64,000 nt of DNA from positions 3,782,001-3,846,000 of the forward strand of contig OZ257249.1 of NCBI GenBank assembly GCA_965279565.1, given 5' to 3'. Of this stretch, positions 7,760 through 15,902 are shown in pieces. The DNA is from Tagaea sp965279565 (GTDB lineage: Bacteria; Pseudomonadota; Alphaproteobacteria; CACIAM-22H2). Below the pieces are notes generated by a model. The model did not search any database and was not told the DNA's origin. It worked only from the letters and a program-made list of their open reading frames with translations. Within the stretch, counting starts at the first letter, position 1. Each line of letters begins with the position of its first letter. Position numbers and translations under genes: made by a program.

Positions 7760-9622
7760 TCAGCCGCCGATCTCGGCCACGTTGCGGCCCGCAAGCGCCT
7801 TGCGGATGCCGCGGTCCATGCGACGTTCGGCGAAAATCTTGGTCTTGTGTTCCAGTTCCTCGGCCGCACCCTGGATCGCGTGCCGGTCGCTGCCCGACAT
7901 CGCGCGCTCGACCGTCTCGACGCTCGCGTCGATCGCGGCGCGCTCGGAAGCGTCCAGCAGGTCGGCATCGACCGCGAGGGCGGCCTGCAGCGCGTTGATG
8001 GCGCGGCGCGCCTCGACGCGCGCCTCGGTCAGCAGCCGTCGGTCCATGTCGGCTTCGGCGTTGTCGATCGACGCGCGCAGCATGTCGGCCATCTCGTCCT
8101 CGGTCAGGCCGTAGGACGGCTTCACTTCCACGCGCGCCTCGCGGCCCGTCGTGCTCTCGCGCGCCGAGACCGACAGCAGCCCGTCGGCATCGACCGAGAA
8201 GCTCACGCGGATGCGCGCGGCCCCGGCGACCATCGGCGGGATGCCGTCCAGCTCGAAGCGCGCGAGGCTGCGGCACTGGTCGACCATCTCGCGCTCGCCC
8301 TGCACGACATGGATTGCCATCGCGTTCTGGCCGTCCTGATAGGTCGTGAATTCCTGCGCGCGCGCGACCGGGATCGGCGTGTTGCGGTCGACGATCTTCT
8401 CGACGATGCCGCCCATCGTCTCGATGCCCAGCGACAGCGGCAGCACGTCGAGCAGCAGCGTATCGGAGCCGGCGGTCAGTGCCTCGGCCTGCAGGGCGGC
8501 ACCCACCGCGACGACCTCGTCCGGGTCGATGTCGGCGAGCGGCGGCTTGCCGAAGAAGGCCTCGACGCGCTGGCGCACCAGCGGCACACGCGTCGACCCG
8601 CCGACCAGCACGATGCCGTCGAGCCTGGCGGGCTCGTAGCCCGCATCTTCCAGCACCGAGGCGCAGATCGCGATCGTGCGCCCGACGAAGGGGGCAGCCA
8701 GAATCTCGAACGTCGCGCGGTCGATGGCGTGGTCGCTGTCGCCGGAATCGAGCATCAGCGTGCCGTCCCAGCGATCCTTGTCGGTCAGGCACTCCTTGGC
8801 GAGGCGTGCGGTGGCCAGCGCCTGCTTGATCTCGTCGCGCGTCACGTCGCCGCCGCGCTCGGCAAGGAAGCGTGCGGCGACCGCATGGTCGAGATCGTCG
8901 CCGCCGAGGGCCGCGTCGCCGCCGGTGGCGAGCACCTGGAACACGCCCTTTTCCAGCCGCAGCAGCGAGAAGTCGAACGTGCCGCCGCCAAGGTCATAGA
9001 CGGCGAACAGCCCTTCCGACTTGCTGTCGAGCCCGTAGGCGAGAGCGGCAGCCGTGGGTTCGGCGACGAGACGCAGCACGTCGAGCCCGGCAAGGCGTGC
9101 GGCATCGCGCGTGGCGGTGCGCGCCGCGTCGTCGAAATAGGCGGGCACGGTCACGACCGCGCGGTCGACATTCTGCCCCAGCGCCAGTTCCGCGCGTTCC
9201 TTGACGGCGCGCAGGATGTCGGCGCTGATCTCGACCGGTGTCAGCAGCCTATCGCCGACCTTCAGGCGCGGCATGCCGCCGTCGGCTGCGGGGCCGAGTT
9301 CGTAGGGAAGCTGCCCGCCGAGCTTCTGCAGGTCGGCGATGCCGCGCCCCATCAGCCGCTTGATCGACGAGACGACGATCTCCGGCCGGTCGAGCAGCTG
9401 GCGGCGCGCGATCTCGCCCACCAGTGCGGCACCGCCTTCCAGATACGCGACGACCGACGGGACGAGACCGGAGCCGCGCGCGTCGCGCACGACCTCGACC
9501 TTCTGGTCGCGCGAGATCGCGACGACCGAATTGGTGGTGCCGAGATCGATGCCGACCGCGAGGCCCTTCTCGTTCTCGTGCGGCAGCGGCGTTTCGCCGG
9601 GCTCGTAAATCTGCAGCAGCAT
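7760..9622 (-). CDS. hscA: Fe-S assembly Hsp70 chaperone HscA
   Basis: 620 residues of an Hsp70. Nucleotide domain: GIDLGTTNSVVAI, a VTVPAYFDDAAR segment and DLGGGTFDFSLL. The substrate domain follows and the protein ends without the DnaK-type acidic EEVD-like tail. HscA grips the LPPVK loop of IscU and drives cluster transfer using ATP, with HscB as co-chaperone. The ATG overlaps hscB's stop (ATGA, 9622). The length and place in the operon distinguish it from DnaK. Confidence 0.95.
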   Translation of the reverse strand: MLLQIYEPGETPLPHENEKGLAVGIDLGTTNSVVAISRDQKVEVVRDARGSGLVPSVVAYLEGGAALVGEIARRQLLDRPEIVVSSIKRLMGRGIADLQKLGGQLPYELGPAADGGMPRLKVGDRLLTPVEISADILRAVKERAELALGQNVDRAVVTVPAYFDDAARTATRDAARLAGLDVLRLVAEPTAAALAYGLDSKSEGLFAVYDLGGGTFDFSLLRLEKGVFQVLATGGDAALGGDDLDHAVAARFLAERGGDVTRDEIKQALATARLAKECLTDKDRWDGTLMLDSGDSDHAIDRATFEILAAPFVGRTIAICASVLEDAGYEPARLDGIVLVGGSTRVPLVRQRVEAFFGKPPLADIDPDEVVAVGAALQAEALTAGSDTLLLDVLPLSLGIETMGGIVEKIVDRNTPIPVARAQEFTTYQDGQNAMAIHVVQGEREMVDQCRSLARFELDGIPPMVAGAARIRVSFSVDADGLLSVSARESTTGREARVEVKPSYGLTEDEMADMLRASIDNAEADMDRRLLTEARVEARRAINALQAALAVDADLLDASERAAIDASVETVERAMSGSDRHAIQGAAEELEHKTKIFAERRMDRGIRKALAGRNVAEIGG

Positions 9623-10302
9623 CAGGCCGCTCCCGCCGCCGCGAGGCGCGCGCGCCGGGCGCGCGCTTCCTCGCCCAGCTTGACGAGATACTTGAGCCGC
9701 AGCGTGCCGAGGCGGGCCGCCGCAAGATCGCCGCGCGCGAAGGCATCGGCGAGCGTGCCGAGACACGCGGCGGCATCCGCGCGCGCGGCGGCGGCGATCG
9801 CCTCGACGGCCGCGGCATCGGTCGCCTCGAACAGCGCCTCGCGCCGTTCCATCTGCTCGTCGAGCAGTCCGGAATCGTGGATCGTGTGGGCGCCCTCGCC
9901 CTCGATCGGAAGCCCGCGCAGCTTCAGCAGATACGTGGCACGCGCCAGCGGGTCCTTCAGCGTCTCGTAGGCCTCGTTGAACGCGACCGCCTGGCTCTGC
10001 GAGATCTGCCGCGCCTTGGGTGCGGCACCCGCGAACCGGTCGGGATGGAGCTGGCGCTGGAAACCGAAATAGAGCTGTTCGAGCACCGGCACCTTCAGCT
10101 CGAAGGCGGCCGGCAGGCCCAGACGCGCGAAATGGTCGATCGGCGAGGGCGGCTGGATCGCCTTGCAGGTGCCGCAGAACAGGTTCGCCGGATCGACCGG
10201 CCCGCGGCACGACCAGCACGCCGCCAGCACCGCCGCGGAAGCGGCGGCCGGATCGGGACCGGTGGGGCGAGGCGTCTGGTGCATGGGCGAACGGGGCTTC
10301 AA
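9622..10302 (-). CDS. hscB: Fe-S assembly J-protein HscB with N-terminal zinc-finger-like motif
   Basis: 226 residues, longer than E. coli HscB. An N-terminal four-Cys motif (C29, C32, C43, C46: CWSC and CGTC) precedes the J-domain, a feature of eukaryotic HSCB and some bacterial homologues. The J-domain has HPD at 86-88 (QLHPDRF). The C-terminal three-helix domain binds IscU. It recruits IscU to HscA and stimulates its ATPase. ATG 10302 is used; ATG 10284 is possible. The stop overlaps the hscA start. Confidence 0.93.
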   Translation of the reverse strand: MKPRSPMHQTPRPTGPDPAAASAAVLAACWSCRGPVDPANLFCGTCKAIQPPSPIDHFARLGLPAAFELKVPVLEQLYFGFQRQLHPDRFAGAAPKARQISQSQAVAFNEAYETLKDPLARATYLLKLRGLPIEGEGAHTIHDSGLLDEQMERREALFEATDAAAVEAIAAAARADAAACLGTLADAFARGDLAAARLGTLRLKYLVKLGEEARARRARLAAAGAA

Positions 10303-10368
10303 ACGTGACGACGGTCGGCCTTCTAGCGCGGGCCGACCGTCGGGGAAAGCGTCAAAACGCGGCTTGCG

Positions 10369-10764
10369 TCAGATGTGGAAACTTTCGCCGCAACCGCAGC
10401 GGCCTTTCTCGTTGGGATTGCGGAAAACGAAGCCGGATTGCAGCTTTTCCTCGACGAAATCCATCTCGGTGCCGAAGACGAACATCGAGGCCTTCGGATC
10501 GATGAAGATCGCGATTCCCGGTGTGGGCTCGACGACTTCGTCGCCCGGCCCCTTCGCGTCGGCATATTCCAGCGTGTAGGTCATGCCCGAGCAGCCGCGC
10601 GTGCGCACGCCCACGCGCACGCCCGCGGACGGCTTGCCGCGCTTGTCGAGCAGCGCCTTGACGCGTTCGACCGCCGCCGGCGTGACGGTGATCGGCGGCG
10701 GACGCACGCGGGGCACGCGCTTGACCGGTGCGGCGGCGGGCGGCGATGCGGCGGTATCGGTCAC
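10369..10764 (-). CDS. iscA: A-type Fe-S carrier IscA/HesB family
   Basis: 131 residues. The three conserved cysteines are C58 (RGCSG), C123 and C125 (CGCGESF). A-type carriers take clusters from IscU and hand them on, chiefly [4Fe-4S]. A Pro/Ala-rich N-terminal stretch of about 25 residues precedes the domain. It starts 13 bp after iscU. In the absence of other A-type genes in view it is named by position. Confidence 0.92.
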   Translation of the reverse strand: MTDTAASPPAAAPVKRVPRVRPPPITVTPAAVERVKALLDKRGKPSAGVRVGVRTRGCSGMTYTLEYADAKGPGDEVVEPTPGIAIFIDPKASMFVFGTEMDFVEEKLQSGFVFRNPNEKGRCGCGESFHI

Positions 10765-10777
10765 TTCGCTGTCTCCT

Positions 10778-11158
10778 TCAGACCCGCTTCTTGCGGTAGT
10801 CCTCGATCGCCGCCTTGATCGCGTCCTCGGCGAGGACCGAGCAGTGGATCTTCACCGGCGGCAGGGCGAGGTGCTTGGCGATGTCGGTGTTCTTGATCGT
10901 CGCGGCCTCGTCGACGGTCTTGCCCTTGACCCATTCGGTCACGAGCGAGGACGACGCGATCGCCGAGCCGCAGCCGAAGGTCTTGAACTTCGCGTCCTCG
11001 ATGATGCCCTCGGCATTGACCTTGATCTGCAGCTTCATGACGTCGCCGCACGCCGGTGCCCCGACCAGGCCGGTGCCGACGCCGGGGTCGTTCTTGTCGA
11101 GCGCGCCCACGTTGCGGGGATTCTCGAAATGATCGACCAGTTTTTCGCTGTAGGCCAT
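10778..11158 (-). CDS. iscU: Fe-S cluster scaffold IscU
   Basis: 126 residues. Ligand cysteines C37, C63 and C106, the ACGDVMKLQI segment, and the HscA-recognition loop LPPVK (99-103) are all present. IscU receives sulfur from IscS and iron and assembles the cluster. It starts MAYSEKLVDHFENPRNVG, as in close homologues. It lies between iscS and iscA, the canonical order. Confidence 0.97.
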   Translation of the reverse strand: MAYSEKLVDHFENPRNVGALDKNDPGVGTGLVGAPACGDVMKLQIKVNAEGIIEDAKFKTFGCGSAIASSSLVTEWVKGKTVDEAATIKNTDIAKHLALPPVKIHCSVLAEDAIKAAIEDYRKKRV

Positions 11159-11204
11159 TTGTACGTACTCCTGTTCCGGTATCTCTTGCGGTCGCCTGCG
11201 GTCG

Positions 11205-12464
11205 TCAGTGCGCCGCCCACTGGATGGATTTGATGTCGATGCCCTCCTGCGCCATCTCCCACAGCGGGCTCATCGAGCGCAACTTGGAGACGGCCTGGAT
11301 GATTCGTTCGGCCGCGTAGTCGACTTCCGCCTCGGTCGTGAAGCGGCCGAAGCCGATGCGCAGCGACGTGTGCGCGAGTTCCTCTTCCACGCCGAGTGCG
11401 CGCAGCACGTAGCTGGGCTCGAGCGAGGCCGACGTGCAGGCCGACCCCGACGAGACGCACAGGTCCTTGATACCCATCATCAGCCCCTCGCCCTCGACAT
11501 AGGCGAAGGAGAGGTTGAGGTTGCCCGGCAGACGCTTCGAGAGGTCGCCGTTGAGGAACACCTCGGGCAGCTTCTCGTGGACCGTCTTCAGGAAGCGTTC
11601 GCGCAGCTTGAGCAGGCGCGCGGCTTCGCTCGCCATCTCGTTCTTGGCGATCTCGGCGGCCTTGCCGAGGCCCACGCACAGCGGCGTGGGCAGCGTGCCC
11701 GAGCGCATGCCGCGCTCCTGCCCGCCGCCATGGATCAGCGCCTGCAGGCGCACGCGCGGCTTGCGGCGCACGAACAGCGCGCCGATGCCCTTGGGCCCGT
11801 AGATCTTGTGGCCGGAGATCGACATCAGGTCGATCTTCATCGCGTCGACATCGAGCGGGATCTTGCCGTAGGCCTGCGCGCAGTCGGTGTGGAAGAACGC
11901 ACCCTTCGCGCGGCACAGCGCCCCGATCTCGGCGAGCGGCTGGATGACGCCGATCTCGTTGTTGGCCGCCATGATCGAGACGATCACGGTCCTGTCGGTG
12001 ATCGCCTTGTCGAGATCGGCGAGATCGACGAGCCCGTCCTGCTTCACCGGCAGGTAGGTGACCTTGAAGCCTTCCTGTTCGAGATGGCGGCACGTGTCGA
12101 GCACGCACTTGTGCTCGGTCACCAACGTGACGATGTGATCGCGCTGGTCCTTGTAGAAATGCGCCACGCCGGCGATCGCGAGGTTGTTGGATTCCGTCGC
12201 ACCCGACGTGAACACGATCTCGCGCTCGTCCGCGGCGATCAGCTCGGCGATCTGCGCGCGCGCCTTCTCCACGCCCTCTTCCGCTTCCCAGCCATATTCG
12301 TGGTTCCGGCTGTGCGGGTTGCCGAACTTCTCGGTGAAGTACGGCATCATCGCCTCGAGCACGCGCGGGTCCATCGGCGTCGTCGCCTGATAGTCGAGAT
12401 AGACCGGCCGGCGCGGCGCGTTGGCGCGGTCGTTGGCGGGGGACTTGATCGTTGCGGTGCTCAT
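11205..12464 (-). CDS. iscS: Cysteine desulfurase IscS
   Basis: 419 residues, PLP-dependent. The PLP lysine lies in SISGHKIYGPKGIGAL. The long catalytic loop carries the persulfide Cys in CVSSGSACTSASLEPSYVLR, the class I pattern of IscS. The start PVYLDYQATTPMDPRVLEAM is typical. It feeds sulfur to IscU and, through relays, to MnmA and thiamine synthesis. It begins 27 bp after the nifS-like gene, 46 bp before iscU. Confidence 0.96.
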   Translation of the reverse strand: MSTATIKSPANDRANAPRRPVYLDYQATTPMDPRVLEAMMPYFTEKFGNPHSRNHEYGWEAEEGVEKARAQIAELIAADEREIVFTSGATESNNLAIAGVAHFYKDQRDHIVTLVTEHKCVLDTCRHLEQEGFKVTYLPVKQDGLVDLADLDKAITDRTVIVSIMAANNEIGVIQPLAEIGALCRAKGAFFHTDCAQAYGKIPLDVDAMKIDLMSISGHKIYGPKGIGALFVRRKPRVRLQALIHGGGQERGMRSGTLPTPLCVGLGKAAEIAKNEMASEAARLLKLRERFLKTVHEKLPEVFLNGDLSKRLPGNLNLSFAYVEGEGLMMGIKDLCVSSGSACTSASLEPSYVLRALGVEEELAHTSLRIGFGRFTTEAEVDYAAERIIQAVSKLRSMSPLWEMAQEGIDIKSIQWAAH

Positions 12465-12491
12465 CGTCTGCTCCAGGTGTCGGTCGTCGTT

Positions 12492-13595
12492 TCAGGCGGC
12501 TGCCGGGACTTTCGCCCCGGCCGGCGCCAGCCGTCGCGCAAGCGCTGCCCATGCGCGCGCGAAGGCGTCGATTTCGTCGCGTGTCGTCGCGGGCCCGAAC
12601 GAGACGCGGATCGCCTCGCCCGCCCCCGTCTGGGCCCCCATCGCGGCGAGCGTGCGGCTCGCCTTGACCTTGCCCGACGAACAGGCGGCCCCCGCCGAGA
12701 CGGCGAAGCCCGCAAGATCCAGCGCCATGACCTGCGTCTCGGCCGGAACGCCGGGCAGGCCGATGCAGCTCGTGTTCGGCAGGCGCCGGGCCGCGGCCGC
12801 GTGGATCACGGCATCGATATGGGTCGTGCGGACGGCGTTTTCCAGCGCGTCGCGCAGGTCGGCCGGCATCGGCGAAATCGCCTGCACGGCAGCACCGAAC
12901 CCGGCTATGCCCGCCACGTTCTGCGTGCCGGCGCGTAGGCCAAGCTCCTGCCCGCCGCCGGCCAGCAGCGGATTGACCTGCACCGTCTCGCGCACGACGA
13001 GCGCACCCACGCCCTGCGGACCGCCGATCTTGTGCGCCGACAGCGCCAGCGTGTCGGCGCCCAGCGCCTCGAAATCCACCGCGATCTTGCCGAAGGCCTG
13101 AACGGCGTCGCAGTGCAGGCGCACGCCCGCCGCGCGCGTCAGGCGCGCGATCTCGGCGACCGGCTGGATCGCGCCCGTCTCGTTGTTGGCGAGCATCACC
13201 GCGACAAGCTTGGGCCGGTCGGCCAGCAGCGTTTCCAGTGCGGCCAGATCGACGACGCCGTTGCGGTCGACCGGAATGACGCGCGCACCGGAAAGCGGCG
13301 CCCACACGCTGTCGTGCTCGACGGCCGAGACGAGACAGTCGGCCGGCGCAAACCCGTTGAGGGCGAGCGCGTTGGCTTCGGTCCCGCCGCCGGTGAAGAC
13401 GATGCGCGCCTGTCCCGCGCCCGCGGCACCGGCAATGGCCACGCGCGATTCCTCGACCAGCCGGCGCGCGGCGCGGCCGGCGGCATGCACCGACGAGGGA
13501 TTGCCCGCGACCGAAAAGGCGTGCGCCATCGCCGCACGGGCGGGTTCGCCCAGCGGTGCGCTCGCATTCCAGTCGAGATAGACGGGCGTGGTCAT
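12492..13595 (-). CDS. Second cysteine desulfurase (NifS-like)
   Basis: 367 residues, clearly homologous to IscS but shorter and divergent. PLP lysine motif: ALSAHKIGGPQGVGALV. Catalytic Cys in VSAGAACSSGKVKASRTLAA. It begins TPVYLDWNASAPLGEPARAAM. The ATG at 13595 is 8 bp after iscR; an open frame continues upstream but lies over iscR. Tandem desulfurases in this place are also known from Rickettsia. Whether it serves clusters, selenium or another acceptor cannot be read from sequence. All catalytic residues look intact, so it is not a decayed copy. Confidence 0.9.
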   Translation of the reverse strand: MTTPVYLDWNASAPLGEPARAAMAHAFSVAGNPSSVHAAGRAARRLVEESRVAIAGAAGAGQARIVFTGGGTEANALALNGFAPADCLVSAVEHDSVWAPLSGARVIPVDRNGVVDLAALETLLADRPKLVAVMLANNETGAIQPVAEIARLTRAAGVRLHCDAVQAFGKIAVDFEALGADTLALSAHKIGGPQGVGALVVRETVQVNPLLAGGGQELGLRAGTQNVAGIAGFGAAVQAISPMPADLRDALENAVRTTHIDAVIHAAAARRLPNTSCIGLPGVPAETQVMALDLAGFAVSAGAACSSGKVKASRTLAAMGAQTGAGEAIRVSFGPATTRDEIDAFARAWAALARRLAPAGAKVPAAA

Positions 13596-13603
13596 CCTGC
13601 TTC

Positions 13604-14086
13604 CTACTCCGCCGCGACCATCGGGCTCGACGAATTTTCGCCGGCCTCGTGTTCGATCACGCCCGACGTGCCCAGCACGCGGCGCGCGCACACGTCGGCG
13701 AGCGTGACGCTCGAAAGATAGAGATGGATCTGGTTGCCCAGCTCTTCCCACAGGTCGTGGGTCAGGCAGCGGCTCTTGTTCACGCGGCAGCCCGTGGGCG
13801 AGCCCGGCGCGCAGCGCGTGGCGCGGATCGGTTCGTCGACCGCGACGATGATGTCGGAGACGCGCGTCTGGTCGACCGCATGGGCCAGCAGGTAGCCCCC
13901 GCCCGGCCCGCGCACCGAGCGCACCAGCCCGCCGCGGCGCAGCTTGGCGAAGAGCTGCTCGAGATAGGAGAGCGAGATCTCCTGCCGCTCCGCGATGTCG
14001 GCGAGTGCGATCGGGCTGCCCTTGCTGGTGCTGGCGAGATCGACCATCGCCATCACCGCGTACCGGCCCTTGGTGCTGAGCTTCAT
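13604..14086 (-). CDS. iscR: Rrf2-family Fe-S-sensing repressor IscR
   Basis: 160 residues. The winged helix begins MKLSTKGRYAVMAMVDLA and has SLSYLEQLFAKLRRGGLV and RGPGGGY. The [2Fe-2S] ligands are C92, C100, C107 and H110 (spacing x7, x6, x2; E. coli has x5, x5, x2). Holo-IscR represses isc; when clusters are scarce repression is lifted. ATG 14086 is chosen over an upstream start because it matches the family N-terminus. The gene lies 16 bp after cysE, so the operator before cysE would control both. Confidence 0.95.
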   Translation of the reverse strand: MKLSTKGRYAVMAMVDLASTSKGSPIALADIAERQEISLSYLEQLFAKLRRGGLVRSVRGPGGGYLLAHAVDQTRVSDIIVAVDEPIRATRCAPGSPTGCRVNKSRCLTHDLWEELGNQIHLYLSSVTLADVCARRVLGTSGVIEHEAGENSSSPMVAAE

Positions 14087-14102
14087 GACGCGTTCCTTCC
14101 GG

Positions 14103-14822
14103 TCAATTTGCGTGGCCGCGCGCGCCGACCGTGTGCAGGTCGGCGACGCGGGCATCGAGTTCGTCGCGCTGGGCGGCTACGCGCCCTTCGAGTTCGGCGA
14201 TGCGCGCGCGCATGACGCCCATCTCGGATTCCATCCGGTCGATCGCGCGCGCGACCGGGTCGGTCACGTCGCCGGTCGCCCCGTAGGCGCAGAAATCGTC
14301 GTTCTTCGGCCGGCCGACCATCCGCGCCGGGATGCCGACGACCGTGGCACCGGGCGGGACCGCTTCGAGCACGACGGCGTTCGAGCCGACGCGGGCCCCC
14401 TTGCCGACCGTGAAGGGGCCGAGAATCTTGGCACCGGCCCCCACGATCACGCCGGCGCCCAGCGTCGGGTGGCGCTTGCCGTGGTCGAGCGTCGTGCCGC
14501 CCAGCGTGACGCCCTGATATAGGGTGACGTCGTCGCCGATCTCGGCCGTCTCGCCGATGACCACGCCCATGCCATGGTCGATGAAGAAGCGCTGGCCGAT
14601 CGTCGCCCCGGGGTGGATCTCGATGCCGGTCGCGAAGCGCGCGAAGACCGAAACGAGGCGGCCAAGCAGCTTCAGCCCCTGCCGCCAGGCCGCGTTCGCG
14701 ATGCGGTGCAGCATCACGGCATGGAAGCCCGGGTAGCAAAGGACGACTTCCAGCCGCGTGCGCGCGGCCGGGTCGCGGGCCAGGACCGCATCAAGGTCGG
14801 AGCGAATTGCCTTGAAAGTCAT
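14103..14822 (-). CDS. cysE: Serine O-acetyltransferase
   Basis: 239 residues. A short N-terminal helical part leads into left-handed beta-helix hexapeptides: GIEIHPGATIGQRFFIDHGM, GVVIGETAEIGDDVTLYQGV and TLGGTTLDHGKRHPTLG. A C-terminal helical tail of about 45 residues (MESEMGVMRARIAELEGRVA) looks coiled-coil. It makes O-acetylserine, the cysteine precursor. As first gene of the isc operon it would raise cysteine supply together with the desulfurases. Confidence 0.93.
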   Translation of the reverse strand: MTFKAIRSDLDAVLARDPAARTRLEVVLCYPGFHAVMLHRIANAAWRQGLKLLGRLVSVFARFATGIEIHPGATIGQRFFIDHGMGVVIGETAEIGDDVTLYQGVTLGGTTLDHGKRHPTLGAGVIVGAGAKILGPFTVGKGARVGSNAVVLEAVPPGATVVGIPARMVGRPKNDDFCAYGATGDVTDPVARAIDRMESEMGVMRARIAELEGRVAAQRDELDARVADLHTVGARGHAN

Positions 14823-14902
14823 CTATTTAACCGCCTAATCTCCGGCCGTTTGGGACGACGCCCCGCGCAGGCCGCAAGGAAAACCCTAGCTGAGCGCTAA
14901 GG

Positions 14903-14931
14903 AACTTAGGTTACCCGAGTACGGGGATCAA
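14903..14931 (-). promoter_or_regulatory. Putative promoter of the cysE-isc operon
   Basis: On the minus strand TTGATC (14931-14926) is followed after 17 nt by TAAGTT (14908-14903), 80 bp upstream of the cysE ATG. The -35 is close to TTGACA; the -10 is weak (3 of 6). The region is one of the more AT-rich stretches nearby, and no better pair is seen. Confidence 0.45.
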
Positions 14932-14935
14932 GTAT
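14911..14935 (-). promoter_or_regulatory. Putative IscR type 1 operator
   Basis: On the minus strand the 25-bp site has half-sites ATACTTGA and TACTCGGGTA around a CCCCG centre. Against the E. coli type 1 consensus ATASYYGACT...YAGTCRRSTAT I count 17 matches in 25, concentrated in the outer halves. It covers the predicted -35 and most of the spacer of the operon promoter, the arrangement expected for a repressor. The consensus is recalled from E. coli; the local alphaproteobacterial variant may differ. Confidence 0.5.
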
Positions 14936-14955
14936 CTTTTTCCTGAAGTTAAGCC

Positions 14956-14985
14956 GACACATTGGGATTATCCGACTGTTATAAT
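14956..14985 (+). promoter_or_regulatory. Putative sigma-70 promoter of the alpha/beta hydrolase gene
   Basis: A perfect -10 TATAAT (14980-14985) lies 18 bp after GACACA (14956-14961, three of six matching TTGACA). The ATG is 28 bp past the -10, with GGAGG before it. It diverges from the isc promoter with about 25 bp between the two -35 elements, so IscR bound at 14911-14935 could also affect it. Confidence 0.5.
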
Positions 14986-15013
14986 TGGATTTTCGGACGG
15001 GCCCGGAGGATGC

Positions 15014-15856
15014 ATGCCTGACGTCGTAATAAATGGGGCCGAAGGACGCTTGGAAGGCCGCTACATGCCGGGCCCCAGCGAACGCGCGCCGATCGCACTA
15101 CTTCTGCATCCACACCCGCAGCATGGCGGGACGATGCACAACAAGGTCGTCTACACGCTCAACCAGGCCTTCACGAAGGTCGGCTTCGCCACGCTGCGCT
15201 TCAACTTCCGCGGCGTGGGCCGCAGCCAGGGCAGCTACGGCCGGGGCGAGGGCGAACTGCAGGATGCGGCATCCGCACTCGACTGGCTGCAGCAGACCAA
15301 CCCCAATTCCGCGAGCTGCTGGATCGCCGGCTTCTCGTTCGGCGCGTGGATCGGCATGCAGCTCCTGATGCGCCGGCCCGAGATCGACCGCTTCGTCTCG
15401 ATCGCCCCGCCCGCCAACGTGTTCGACTTCACGTTCCTCGCCCCGTGCCCGTCCTCGGGCCTGATCGTCCAGGGCGACAAGGACGAGGTCGTGCCGGAAG
15501 AGTCCGTCCACAAGCTGTCCGAGAAGCTCGCCAAGCAGCGCGACATCAAGGTCGACTACCGCGTGATGAAGGGGGCCAACCACTTCTTCGCCGACAGGCT
15601 CGACAAGCTGGAAGCGATGGTCGGCGAATATGCGGGCGTGCCAGTCCCCATGGCCCCGCCCCCGCCGCCCCCGCCGCCGCAGCCCGTCGTGGTCGACAAG
15701 AAGCAGCCTTCGCCGCTGCCGCCCACGCAGGTTTCCGCGCGCACGGCCGCGCGCAAGTCGCCCAAGCCCGCCGCACCGGTGAAGGCCGTGGCGAAGCCCG
15801 TCGTCAAGCCCGCGAAGAAGCAGGCGCCGACCGCGCAGAAATCCACCAAGCGCTAG
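15014..15856 (+). CDS. Alpha/beta hydrolase with Pro-rich and Lys/Ala-rich tail
   Basis: 280 residues. Residues 1 to about 210 are a compact alpha/beta hydrolase: LLHPHPQHGG near the oxyanion region, FNFRGVGRSQGS, nucleophile elbow GFSFGA, acid at VQGDKDEVVP and a His at KGANHFF. This matches the COG2945 group of small hydrolases. From about residue 215 comes an eight-proline run, then a basic low-complexity tail rich in KP, AK and KK. Such Ala/Lys/Pro tails are common in polymer-granule or DNA-binding proteins, but no function is claimed. A Shine-Dalgarno GGAGG precedes the ATG. Confidence 0.85.
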   Translation: MPDVVINGAEGRLEGRYMPGPSERAPIALLLHPHPQHGGTMHNKVVYTLNQAFTKVGFATLRFNFRGVGRSQGSYGRGEGELQDAASALDWLQQTNPNSASCWIAGFSFGAWIGMQLLMRRPEIDRFVSIAPPANVFDFTFLAPCPSSGLIVQGDKDEVVPEESVHKLSEKLAKQRDIKVDYRVMKGANHFFADRLDKLEAMVGEYAGVPVPMAPPPPPPPPQPVVVDKKQPSPLPPTQVSARTAARKSPKPAAPVKAVAKPVVKPAKKQAPTAQKSTKR

Positions 15857-15902
15857 TTCCCCCGCACCACGCGCGCGTTTGAGGACGGCCGGCGGCCGTG
15901 CT

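Noticed and set aside
7490..9970. An 826-codon open frame antisense to hscA
   Set aside because: High-GC shadow of a clear Hsp70 gene; Arg/His/Val-rich sequence with no domain. The same applies to long antisense frames over the AsmA-like gene, glnE, the hybrid kinase and glnA.
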